Origin: Paguma larvata
Taxonomy: Eukaryota > Chordata > Mammalia > Carnivora > Viverridae
Length of the DNA: 64,000 bases
Assembly (NCBI GenBank): GCA_030068075.1
Contig: CM057841.1
Location: 51,439,030-51,503,029 of the forward strand
Direction of reading: 5' to 3'
Part shown: in pieces, positions 22,964 to 32,235 of the stretch
Position numbering within the stretch: position 1 is the stretch's first letter
How the letters are laid out: each line of letters opens with the position of its first letter
Position numbers and translations under genes: made by a program
Notes under the pieces: generated by a model
Told to the model about the DNA's origin: nothing
The model's input: the letters and a program-made list of their open reading frames with translations, nothing else
Databases searched by the model: none

Positions 22964-23169
22964 CTTTCCCTTTCTTTCATTTTATTTATTTTAGAGAACA
23001 TGAGTGGGGTCGGGGCGGGGGGGGCGTGCGGAGAAGACAGAGAGAGAATCCCAGGCAGGCTCTGTGCTCAGCACAGAATCCAATGCGGGACTTGATCCCA
23101 CTACCCTGTGATCATGACCTAGCCGAAATCGAGTCAGACCCTCAACAGACTGAGCCACCCAGGTGCCCC
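22964..23169 (-). mobile_element. CAN-SINE, antisense
   Basis: T-rich tail, a short GC-rich insert near 23010, cagcacagaatccaatgcgg, gtgatcatgacctagccg and gccacccaggtgcccc. The direct repeats caattaggccttcttt (22948-22963) and caattgtgccttcttt (23170-23185) are a clear target-site duplication. Confidence 0.93.
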
Positions 23170-23234
23170 CAATTGTGCCTTCTTTTGAGACATTATCATG
23201 CTGTCCACTTACCTGTTGTGAAAAAAATACATGT

Positions 23235-23280
23235 ATGCATGTGTGTGTGTGTGTGTGTGTGTGTATATACATATATATGT
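23235..23280. repeat. (TG)n plus (TA)n compound microsatellite
   Basis: About 14 TG units followed by tatatacatatatatg. Confidence 0.95.
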
Positions 23281-23369
23281 TTTTAAAAAGAGCAGACAGT
23301 TGTCTGTACAACAGGAACCGAAGGACCTGATGATGCTCAGTTGGGTGGTTTAACCCATATTTTTGTGAT

Positions 23370-23575
23370 AATAGCAATGATAAAACGGTAGCTAGCATTG
23401 TGTGCCAGTCACTGTGCAAAACATTTTAAATCCTTAATTTAGCTCATCTTTATGACAACCCTGTTGGGTAGCCAGTGTTAGGAATCGTGTTTTCAGGTTA
23501 GAATGTGAGGCCCAGAGAAGTTTAGGACCTTATCCAAGCTCACCCAGGATTGATGCAGCAGAGATGAAATGCTGT
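23370..23575 (-). repeat. MIR, antisense
   Basis: Contains gtgtgccagtcactgtgc, tcctta-like and gacaaccctgttgggtag text, then aggcccagagaagtttagga and agctcacccaggattgatg, the reversed MIR order. Confidence 0.8.
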
Positions 23576-23589
23576 AGGAAGACAGAAGC

Positions 23590-23690
23590 CTTGCCTCTTT
23601 TATCCTTCTCTGTATTGCCCCAGTGTGGGGCACAGTGCCCGGTCAGTGGGAGGGACTTGGACATATTTGTGGAATGAATGACTGAGGATG
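23590..23690 (+). repeat. L2/MIR 3' end, sense
   Basis: Text attgccccagtgtggggcac, agtgcccggtcagtggg and atttgtggaatgaatgac matches the terminal 'ctcaataaatatttgttgaatga' region in decayed form. Confidence 0.65.
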
Positions 23691-24640
23691 CAGTCAGGTG
23701 GACAGCTGGGCCTTGGAGGTTGTAACCCAGGCAGCAGCATCCTGTCCCAATGGGAAGGGCTGGTTTGGTTGGTTGGTTTTGGGAAACCAGACCAACAGAA
23801 GGTACAGTAACCATGTTATTTTTCCCAGGTATTGAGCTCTGCAAATTGATTCTCACGTTAGTGCTGTTGGGGTTCCCCCAGTTGTTCAGCTGCCTTGTCA
23901 TCTGTCAAAGAAGGACTCGCTACTTAGGGGACACTGTGTTAAGCAATTGCAATTCTCTGAAAATTACCAATCCCGATGGGGGAAATGTCAGGTAACCAGC
24001 CTCTCCGGCCGTTCTGGAGCACTGGGAGTGGGCTGCAGTGAGGGCTGGGCTCTTGAACCAACTTGATTTTGAAGGACAGGAAGTTGATCGTTTACATGGA
24101 GAGGGCAGCTCTGAGGGTAGAGGGGCCTGTGTGAAAGGCTGGTGTGCGGACCCGGGAGACTTTTTTTCTTGAGCAGTCAGTAACTGCTCATAAATGGAAA
24201 GGTCTTGGATGATGCTGGGCTTCAGGAAGTAAACGTGGGAAGCTTCTTGTTTGCTGTTACTTAGATCTGAGAACCAGCCTGGGTTGGCTTTGCTTCTAAT
24301 GTCCCTTTCCCTTTCAGATAATATAATAATGCTGAAAATGAGGTGATTGTCCAGAAGGCTGTCAAGATAAATGTGTACTGAACGAGAATTAAGCAGAGAG
24401 CTAAAGAGACATTTGGGGGGTGGAATGGGGGGAACAGACATAGAAAGGCAGACGAAGACACACACACGTACACATACACACACACAGTAGATGAACTCCT
24501 AGGGGAGGGGCAGAGATCAAGGCACAAAGACAGACGCGGAGAGACAGGGAGAACACCTCTCAGGAGTGTTTTTTTGGAGCGTCCTGGTGCCAGCCTCTGC
24601 TCAGTGGGTTTGATCGCGGTTTTCGGTGGTCTCTGATCAT
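23691..24640. other. Unique intronic sequence
   Basis: No element is recognised apart from the CA tract at about 24457-24486. The open frame of about 187 codons on the minus strand across 23920-24483 owes part of its length to that CA tract and resembles no known protein. Confidence 0.5.
24457..24486. repeat. (CA)n microsatellite, interrupted
   Basis: acacacacgtacacatacacacacac run, with imperfect units. Confidence 0.9.
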
Positions 24641-24649
24641 TTCTTGCTT

Positions 24650-25010
24650 AGAAAGGAGGAAATTAGAATTGTTGAGCTATGATTTGTTTTAATCAGAAAG
24701 AAATTGTCTAGCATAAATCTCCTTGTGAGTCCTGGTAAAGCCCTAAAGCGGCCAGGAAAAAAAATATCAATACTTTGCAAAGGAGGAATGATTGTTCCAA
24801 TTCGTGGCTTAATTGACTTTAAGCCTTAATGAAGCTCAGGCCAACGCGGCGGCACACGCTTCGCGGTTGGGCTCGACCGTGAAATCTACGCCAGGAGAGG
24901 AGGAATTTAGGGTGGTTATTGGGTTCTTTGCTATTGATGCAATTTTCTAATTGAGTGGGGCTACCTCCTACCAGATAGCAATTTTTTCTCTATGAAGAGA
25001 GTAATTTTTT
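24650..25010. other. Candidate conserved noncoding element
   Basis: A repeat-free interval with many ATTA/TAAT-type sites, for example cttaattgactttaagcctt near 24805. A CpG-rich core (caacgcggcggcacacgctt, then cgcggttgggctcgaccg) lies at about 24842-24880 inside otherwise AT-rich DNA. The combination is typical of vertebrate enhancers. Evidence is texture only. Confidence 0.4.
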
Positions 25011-25374
25011 TTTCTGACTAACACAGTAGTTTATTTTAAATTATAAGGTTTTTCTATTGGATGTATTCATTTATGTTGGATTATCGTTCCCCAGGTGAAA
25101 TTTCACTGATGCTGTATAATTAAATATAGATTTTTTAAAAAAAGATAGTATATATTTTAAACGTATAAGCAGACCAACTGGAGGCATCTAAAGACTTTAT
25201 TTAAGAGGAGGGAGTAGCTCACCTGATCGGCGTGATCGCTGTTGGAAAGGTTGCCTTGAGCATTGGTGTGTCCCTGTTCAGCGCTAGGCACCTTCTTGGC
25301 AGGCGCTGCTGAAACTCACTCCATCAGTCTGGAAGCATCGGCCTGTGAGATAGGGCACGCAGCTATCAGCAGCA

Positions 25375-25582
25375 GAGTTGGGTTTCAGTCGCCCTGAGTG
25401 TGATCCTGTTTCTGCCGTTCGCGAGCCACATAACCCTCCCTTCCTGTTGCCTCAGTTTCTTCATCTGTAACATGGGGGTGGCAGAGTACCCAAATTAGGA
25501 GGTTGTGAGGATCAACTGGAGTCTTGTACACAAAAGGCTTAGAATGGCACCTGGGTGCCTGGCGTGTGCCCAGCAAATGCTG
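25375..25582 (+). repeat. MIR, sense, nearly full length
   Basis: Contains gtgatcctgtttctgccgtt, cctgttgcctcagtttctt, catctgtaacatgggggtgg, ggttgtgaggatcaactgg and gtgtgcccagcaaatgctgg. All landmarks are in the expected sense order. Confidence 0.88.
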
Positions 25583-25609
25583 GCAAAGATGAAACAAAGA
25601 TACCCTGCG

Positions 25610-25775
25610 TGGTATGGCCCCCGCCTCCCAGTCTCTGTTCATCCCTCACCATTGTCTCTTCCTTGCCTCACTGTATCCGACTCACTGCTCCTCCTCAGCT
25701 CCCCGGTCTGCCTGGGTCTCAGCCCACAATGTTTCCTGTGCCTGGAAGGGCCTCAGCCAAGCTTGTCCACCCAAC
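25610..25775 (+). repeat. L2 fragment, sense
   Basis: Text ctcactgctcctcctcagct and tttcctgtgcctggaagggc resembles L2 near its 3' untranslated part. It lies between the MIR and the polypyrimidine tract. Confidence 0.45.
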
Positions 25776-25826
25776 CAGTCCCCTCCCATGGGCGACCCTG
25801 CCACGGAGCTTTCGTGGCTCTCCACT

Positions 25827-26030
25827 GGCCTCCCTCCCTCCCTCCCTCCCCTCCCTCCCTCCCTCCCTCCCTCCCTCCCTCCCCTCCCTCCCTCCCTCTC
25901 TCCCCTCCCTCCCTCCCTCCCTCCCTCTCTCCCTCCTCTCTCCCCTCCTCTCTCCCCTCCCTCTCTCCCCTCCCTCTCTCCCCTCCCTCTCTCCCCTCCC
26001 TCTCTCCCCTCCCTCCCTCTCTCCCTCTAG
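25827..26030. repeat. Polypyrimidine (CCCT)n microsatellite and 13-bp minisatellite
   Basis: About 200 bp that is almost all C and T on the plus strand. The left part is (CCTC/CCCT)n. The right part is about five tandem copies of the 13-bp unit CCCTCCCTCTCTC with 12-bp variants. The minus strand is G-rich and contains many GGGAGGGAGGG runs, so four-stranded G-quadruplex or triplex (H-DNA) structures are plausible. Confidence 0.95.
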
Positions 26031-26170
26031 CAAATACTTAGCAGTGCCTTTCTCTGAGTCTGGTACTGCATTCGGCATCGGTGATATGGCAGTGACTAAG
26101 AAAGTGAAGTTTCCTGCCTCCGAGGAGCTTACAGTGCGTGCTTTGGTTATGTACTGGTGACCAGAGATGT
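26031..26170 (-). repeat. L2 3'-end fragment, antisense
   Basis: Contains gagtctggtactgcattcgg, ggtgatatggcagtgactaa and tgcctccgaggagcttacag, which is the reverse-complement L2 terminal region. Confidence 0.7.
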
Positions 26171-26489
26171 CCTTAGGAAGCCACAAACTTGTATTCACAC
26201 CTTATATGGCAGGTATCCCACTAGACTCTGGGTCTATGTAGATACATGAGACGCCACCCTTGCCCTTGAGGCGTATGGGTGTGTTGACAGACATGTAAGC
26301 TAATAATAATAATACAATAATCTAAACACTGCGTTAGGTGTGTGTGTTTGTGGGTGGGCGGGGAGGAGCAGACCAACACTTGGCTTACGGTGTGAGCTCA
26401 GTAATTCTTGGGCGAGAGCACACACAATGCCTGTGTTTCTCGTCACTTTGGGATGGTGTAGGGCTGCTTGGTTGGAAGCATGAAGGTTT

Positions 26490-26712
26490 TTCTTTGACTC
26501 TAGCCATCTAGTTAATGGCTACAAACACAGGTGTTGGAATCAGCCCAACTTAGGGAGGAATCCTGGCTCTGTCATCTTCCGGCAGTGAGTGTGTGATCTC
26601 AGTCAAAGTGCTCCTCTGTGTACCTCTTGATCTAACTATGGAAAGTGGGGCCGTTGCGTCCCCCAGGTGCTAGGATGCTCGTCAGGCTTAGATCACAGTG
26701 CCCAGCCAGCGG
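26490..26712 (+). repeat. MIR, sense
   Basis: Contains ggtgttggaatcagcccaac, atcctggctctgtcatcttc, gtgtgatctcagtcaaagtg and ggcttagatcacagtgccc in sense order. Confidence 0.8.
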
Positions 26713-26741
26713 CCCAGGCTCGGTAACCTGCCAGGTGCCGC

Positions 26742-26753
26742 CCACCAGGTGGA
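26742..26753. promoter_or_regulatory. Possible CTCF/E-box-like site
   Basis: The sequence ccaccaggtgga agrees with 11 of 12 positions of the CTCF core CCASYAGRKGGC and also contains a CAGGTG E-box. A single motif match is weak evidence of binding. Confidence 0.25.
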
Positions 26754-27530
26754 AGGATTCTGATTGTTACCTGTCCAGGCGTTGCATGCTTTGAGTTCTA
26801 AGCCCTGCAGTCTCCCCTGCCTTCCCCTCTTCCTGCCAGCGGCTCTGGTGCCCACGAGGGGCTGGCCTCCTGTGTGCCAGCCTGAATCCCCACTGGGGCA
26901 GGTTTGCTTGGTGCTCCACGAAGCTTCCTCTCTGTGGTATTGGATTTTGTAGGACGGTGACAGTTTCCAGAAACCTCTGGTCCGTGAGCCAATTTGGAGA
27001 AAATTGAATCATTCTCTGTGCCTCTCGGCTCGTATCCTAAAAGGCTGCACAAACACTCTGGGCAGGCTTCAGCAACTTCACATCAAGGATTCCATCACGG
27101 CTCTGAAATAAAAACATCCCCCTGTTGCTCCCTGCATGAGAAGCTGGGTCCCGTGCCCGGCACAGACCTTGGCAGTGCTGTAACCTCTCCTCCCACCAGG
27201 TCGTAAGGTCCTGCAGAAGGGAGAAACCACTTAACGTGTTCAGTGTTTTTCCTTGTGAGGACTGAAAAAAGGAGCTGCCGGGACCCCCAGTGGTCAGCTG
27301 CACTTCAGCCAGAGGTAGGACAAGTCTTTCGAAGTCTGCAGAAGGGGTGGTTTCGTACTCGGATTTCGTCGAGGCTGGCTGGGAGAGGCCGCGGTCGAGT
27401 GCACCGACTCACCGTGTAGTTGCTCAGCTCGTCACAGAAACTGACCTCAAAGCACCGTGTCCGCCTTCTCCCTAGCAAGGGCCCTCCTGCAGAAATAGTT
27501 GTGGATTTGGTAACTTACAGCCAGGAGGGT
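26754..27530. other. Unique intronic sequence
   Basis: No repeat family or exon is recognised. Confidence 0.5.
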
Positions 27531-27870
27531 TTTGTGATTTGTGGAGGATTTATATCTGAAAGAAAATGGATGGATTACAAATATTAAACAGCTCAGCTGG
27601 TCCCCGCATGATGAATCATTGAGATCTCTTTTTTTCCCCTTCTTCATGCTATAAACATATGGCATGAATTTTCTGCTCTCATTACAGATGCCGAGAGAAG
27701 GCAAAGACAAATATTTATATTACATTCATGTTTTACAGTAAAAACACTGTTCGGCTTGTTTATACAGTTCCACTGTTACAGTTTTTATGGTTGGTAATGA
27801 AACCACTGTAAAACCGAGCCCGGGTTATATAGCAGATGCGATAAAGCCCTAATATTCGCAGAGACACCCT
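27531..27870. other. Candidate conserved noncoding element
   Basis: A repeat-free AT-rich interval that keeps long uninterrupted runs of ordinary sequence, such as ggattacaaatattaaacag, gatgaatcattgagatctc and caaatatttatattacattc. This resembles deeply conserved noncoding DNA. Inferred only from appearance. Confidence 0.33.
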
Positions 27871-27914
27871 GGATGGAACAGTCGATGTCACGTGCACGGA
27901 GTCGACAACTGAAT

Positions 27915-28300
27915 TATGTGTTAGGACAGGCCAAGCTGTGCCGTAATAACAAACAACCTCACGGTCTCGGGAGCTCACAAGAACAAAGGTTTATGTCTTG
28001 CTCCAAGTCCCTTTCCATCATGGGTCGCTTGGGCGGCAGCTGGATGGGGAGCTTACTCGGCCACGAGGACCTGCAGTGTAGCCCGCGTTGCTGGCTGGTG
28101 TGATTGAGGAAGAGAGGCATGCGGGCCCCGGGGACTGCTCGTCAGCTTTATGCTCGGAAGGGGTCACTGTCCCCTCTGCTCGTGTTCCATTGGCGAAAGC
28201 AAGGCTTCTGGCTGCGTGCAGCTCCAAGGTGCAGGAGAGTGCACACCCACCACGGGAGCAGAAGGAGGTGGAGAGCTGGGACATCAGAGGCAGCCCTGAG
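27915..28300. repeat. Mammal-wide interspersed repeat, copy A (family not named)
   Basis: Starts gccgtaataacaaacaacct, continues aacaaaggtttatgtcttgc, gtcactgtcccctctgctcg, ttccattggcgaaagcaagg and ends near gcacacccaccacggg. Two more copies with the same order of landmarks lie at about 35590-35965 and 57405-57790, all in the same orientation. I recognise the family as a common old mammalian repeat but cannot name it safely. Confidence 0.6.
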
Positions 28301-28554
28301 GATCCCCTTCCGTGTGCCTGCAAGCCTTTCTGTGGTTACTTAACTGATATTCCACTTTCGGTACAACTTTGAACCGGAAGGGAACGGGAAAGGGATTTTC
28401 AAAGATCCTCGTGCCAGCCATACCCAAACTCGTTAAAACTGATGATTCTATCTTCATTTTAGGATGATCCGGATAGAAAGGGTCCCCAGCTGTCCCCAGA
28501 AACGAATTTCAAGGCCACAAAACTCTTTCAGGTTGAGCTGTGATTTTGGTTTTC

Positions 28555-28680
28555 TCCCTCCCTCCTGTCAGTCCTTCCTCTTTCCTGCTTGCTTTCTCAC
28601 TTTCTCTTTCTTGTGTTTTGTTTTCTTTCTCTTTTTCTTTATTTCTTTCTCCTTCTTTCCTTCCTTCCTAAAATTTGGTC
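28555..28680. repeat. Pyrimidine-rich (TTTC/CCTT)n tract
   Basis: About 125 bp dominated by T and C, with ctttctctttttctttattt and ccttctttccttccttcct. Confidence 0.85.
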
Positions 28681-28857
28681 TGGAAGTCCCTCCAGAGACA
28701 GCACTACTTCAAGACCTGTTACCCTCGCTGGTTTGCACTGCCACCATAGCGTAGACCTCAAATGCTGGGGAGAACCATACATCGAAAGGAAATAAAAAGT
28801 CTAAACCATGGAAACAGCTCAAGTGACTTTTAATAGTAACTTAGAGGTGATACCTAG

Positions 28858-29165
28858 AGCCGAGCTGTCCTATGGTAGCCACGGGCCACAAGGGGCAGCT
28901 GAGTGCTTGAAATGTGCCCAGGCCAGATTGAAATGATTAGTAAGTTTCAAACAAAATATCAGATTTTGAAGACTTAGTATAAAAAAAAAAGTAAAAAACT
29001 TTGTTCACATTTTTTTATGTTGCTTCTATGCTAGAGTGACATTTTAGATAGACTGGGTTAAATACGATGTTATTAGAGTTCATTTCATCTTTTTCTTTTT
29101 ACCTTTGTGCTAGAAAACTTAAATTACACATGCGAGCTGCATTATTTCTACTGAACAGTGCTGAT
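28858..29165. repeat. Non-autonomous DNA transposon fossil (MER type)
   Basis: The left end gagctgtcctatggtagcca and right end tttctactgaacagtgctga form imperfect terminal inverted repeats. The interior has gtgcttgaaatgtgcccag and an AT-rich middle, matching a widespread mammalian element that begins 'gctgtccaatatggtagccac'. Confidence 0.65.
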
Positions 29166-29302
29166 CCAAAGGGCAAGCATTGGGGAGGAAAAAAGTATGA
29201 TCTGCTGTGTTTCTCACAAATTGCTGATTGCAAGAACTCACAGTTTAATCCAGCAATTTCTATCCTTTTAGCATTTGGAATTTTCTACTAGCATGAGTCT
29301 TT

Positions 29303-29524
29303 TTTTTTTTTTTAATTTGTTTTTTGTTGTTTGTTTAGTTTTGAGAGTCACAGAGTACGAGTGGCAGAGGGACAGAGAGAGAGAGGGAGATACACAGTCT
29401 GACGCAGGCTCCAGGCTCAGAGCTGTCACCTGTCAAGCCCGTTGTGAGGCTTGAACCTATGCACCGTGAGATCATGACCTGAGCTGAAGTTGGATGTTTA
29501 ATTGACTGAGCCATCCAGGCGCCC
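29303..29524 (-). mobile_element. CAN-SINE, antisense
   Basis: T-run tail, gagagagagggagatacacag, gagatcatgacctgagctg and gccatccaggcgcccc. The direct repeats ctagcatgagtcttt (29288-29302) and ctagcattaatcttt (29525-29539) are a target-site duplication with two changes. Confidence 0.95.
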
Positions 29525-29557
29525 CTAGCATTAATCTTTCTAAAAAACTTCCTTTTA

Positions 29558-29766
29558 AGAAAAATTGTTAACGTTTATTTATTTTTGAGAGATGGCATGA
29601 GCAGAGAAGGGGGAGAGAGAGAGAGACACACACACGGATCCCGAAGCAGGCTCCCGGCTCAGAGCTGTCCATGTAGAGCGCGATGTGGGGCTCGAACTCC
29701 CACACTGTGAGATCATGACTTGAGCTGAAGTTGGACATGGAGCCGACTGAGCCAGTGAGGCGATCC
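29558..29766 (-). mobile_element. CAN-SINE, antisense, diverged head
   Basis: gtttatttatttttgagaga start, agctgtccatgtagagcgcg, gagatcatgacttgagctg and gagccagtgaggcgatcc end. It lies 34 bp right of the preceding copy in the same orientation. Confidence 0.88.
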
Positions 29767-30085
29767 TAAAAAAAATTTAATTCAGAATAATTCTGGACTC
29801 TCCTAAAGTTGCAAAGATGAGTACAGAGTGTTTCTCATTATCCTTTGCCAGCTTCCCCAAATGATCATATTTGATACAGCCCTAGTTCAGTGATCGCATC
29901 TAGGAAACTGGCGTTGGTACTGTACAATAAACTGCAGTTTTTATTCCTGCGTGTACTCATTTCCATGTTTGTCTGTAGTTCCATGATATGTTACCCCATA
30001 CATATCCTCACAAACACATATTTGTGTCACCACCACCCACAGTCAGGATATGGAACAATTCTCTCGCTGCAAAATACTTTTTATT
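29767..30085. repeat. Probable old L1 fragment
   Basis: Text cagcttccccaaatgatcat, ggcgttggtactgtacaata and ggatatggaacaattctctc resembles old mammalian L1 3' sequence. Assignment is uncertain. Confidence 0.45.
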
Positions 30086-31325
30086 CTTTGACCTGATTCT
30101 TAACCAGGGCTGTTACCGAAGGTGAAATTTCTAGGCATTTCAGTAGCAAAAGATGCTCTCGGCTCCTGTTGGTCTGCCTTCTTATCCTGCCCCTGGTACA
30201 TGGCGGAGTTAGGCCAAGCTTTTGCAGGAGTTGTTGGGTAGACACAGAAAAGTCTGCTCTCAGCGAACCCACGGTCTTTGGAAGACAAGTTTCGTTAGGA
30301 GGTGGGACGTGGTGGAATAGAAGTTGGTGCCTTGATCTGCCAAAGACAAGAGAATAGCAGTGGGTCTGTTTTCCAGGCCTCAGGACCGAAGCCTCTTCCT
30401 TTATGTCACCTTTAAGGAGGATGAGGGCGGCTCCTGTCCCATCAGAAGGCAATTCCTTTCTCACAAGGTTTTCAAGGAGAAAGGAAAGCCGTTGCCTCCA
30501 ACAGGCTTTCCTGTGATCTGTACAAGCCAGGTGTTCTGTGAAATTTGTGCTGGATCTAACTACATTTTCTTTCCTACATTTTCAGATTTTTTTTCCCCCA
30601 AGAAAGAGCCTCAAAAATTACACTCGGAAACTTTGGAAATGGTCCTATTTCTTCTTTGCATTGGAAAACTTTTTTAAATGACAAGGTTAACTAGGTGTTT
30701 GTTTCTATGGTTATTTAAAGTAGTTCTTGCTATGTTCTAGGACTTGTATCCCTTTCCTGTTAAGGTGGAAGGCAGCTCATCGTAATTTTTAGCGTGCTGG
30801 GGGGCCACGGAGAAGCGCCTGTCTGCATTTTCCCCAGGCTACACAACCCAGGGACTGGATTGTTTCTGAATCTCCTCTGTGGCTCTTCCTGTTTCCCCAC
30901 ATCGTTTTCAAACATAATCGTGTAGATGCAGACATAGTATTCCTTGGTTTCTCTCTACCTGAACAAGACCGAGGGTTCTGTCACCAGTTCTGTGGGTTAT
31001 ACATCAGTATGAAATGTCTTCTGTTTTATTAACACGGGTGTGTTTTCCCACCCTGCTGAAGGATGGAGTCTTCGTTGTAGTGCGTAAGGATCCGTTATGA
31101 CTTAGGAAGTCTCACAGTAACAAAGAGCACTTGTGAACATACATTGGGTGCCCGTGAGAGTCCCACGTGAGGTGGACAAGAGATCCAGTTTCTCCAATCC
31201 TCATGTGTGAATTGAAGGCACTAAAAATGATGCATATTATACGATACTTGTCTTGCACTTTGAACATACACTGTTCGGTGTAGTGGGAGGCACCCTGGTG
31301 ACAGTAAGCTGGATTTTTGTCCACG
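30086..31325. other. Unique intronic sequence
   Basis: No element is recognised. Confidence 0.5.
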
Positions 31326-31475
31326 TGATTATTATGTGATTGTAACAAAAATAGGTAAAGCCTGTACGTGTAGGACCTGGCACACATACTGATTGTATTT
31401 CAGTGCCTTTCTCCTGTTTGTTGAATGAGCGAGTGAGTGAGTGGGTGAATCAATGGATGGATGAATGCGTGCACT
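31326..31475 (+). repeat. L2/MIR tail and (GAGT/GGAT)n simple repeat
   Basis: The text gtaggacctggcacacatac and tttgttgaatgagcgagtg resembles an L2/MIR terminus. It runs into imperfect gagt and ggat tandem units. Confidence 0.55.
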
Positions 31476-32018
31476 TGAATTCTCCAGTCTCAATTACTTT
31501 CTTCGTGGAGGTTGAAGGAAACTCTAAATGATTGTAGCGAGTAATGTGGGACCAAATCAGGAAAAAAAAATTAAACAATGTATAGAAGCTAGATGAATTT
31601 TTGTTATTTCTTTCCTTACTTTTTTCCCTCTAAGTCCATTTTCGTGTTATGTAAACGATGGGATTTGAACAGGTTCTTGGGTAGATGTGAGCGGGTTTCA
31701 GGGATTTAAATGAGGCGATGGGTGTTTCCCAGGCATTTAAGACCTCCTAAGGCTTTCATTTTCCATTAAGCATTATGGATGCTTTCCAAGAATTTAATTA
31801 ATATAACATCTCTTCATTCACTGTAATTCCTCACCAGGGTTATGAGAACTTGGGAGTGTTTAGTTTCTTATTCGGTTGATTAAAAGGTACTTTTCGTGGT
31901 TTTCCAACTAGCTATTTTCCACAGAATTTACTACTTGTCCGTGATTGTTAAATCAATACAACTAAGGTGATCCAAGTGGTGGGAAGAACTTTCCTCCAAA
32001 CATGACAGAACCAGTTGG
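31476..32018. other. Unique AT-rich intronic sequence
   Basis: No known repeat is recognised. ATTTAATTAATAT-type text appears near 31793-31806. Confidence 0.5.
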
Positions 32019-32235
32019 TAAGCCTGGGTGGCTCAGTTGGTTAAGTGTCTGACTTCCCGCTCAGGTCACCATCTCACAGTTCGTGGGTTTGAGCCCTGCA
32101 TCGGGCTCTGTGCTGACAGCTGGGAGCCTGGAGCCTGCTTCAGATTCTGTGTCTCCGTCTCTGCCCCTCCCCTGCTTGCACTCTGTTTGTTTTTATTCAT
32201 TTGAAAGAGACAAACAAAAAAAACACAAAAAAAAA
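32019..32235 (+). mobile_element. CAN-SINE, sense
   Basis: gcctgggtggctcagttggt head, gtgggtttgagccctg B box, 'tgctgacagctgggagcctg', short CT part and a mixed A-rich tail. Confidence 0.92.

Noticed and set aside
23920..24483. A 187-codon open frame on the minus strand
   Set aside because: It spans a CA microsatellite and unique intronic sequence with no recognisable domain, codon signal or splice context.
25827..26030. CRISPR array (regular short repeats)
   Set aside because: Units are contiguous pyrimidine repeats without unique spacers, in a vertebrate genome.
25555..26160. A 201-codon open frame rich in Pro, Ser and Leu on the plus strand
   Set aside because: Most of it is translated from the (CCCT)n and 13-bp pyrimidine repeat. 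It is open in all three plus frames for that reason and has no protein homology.
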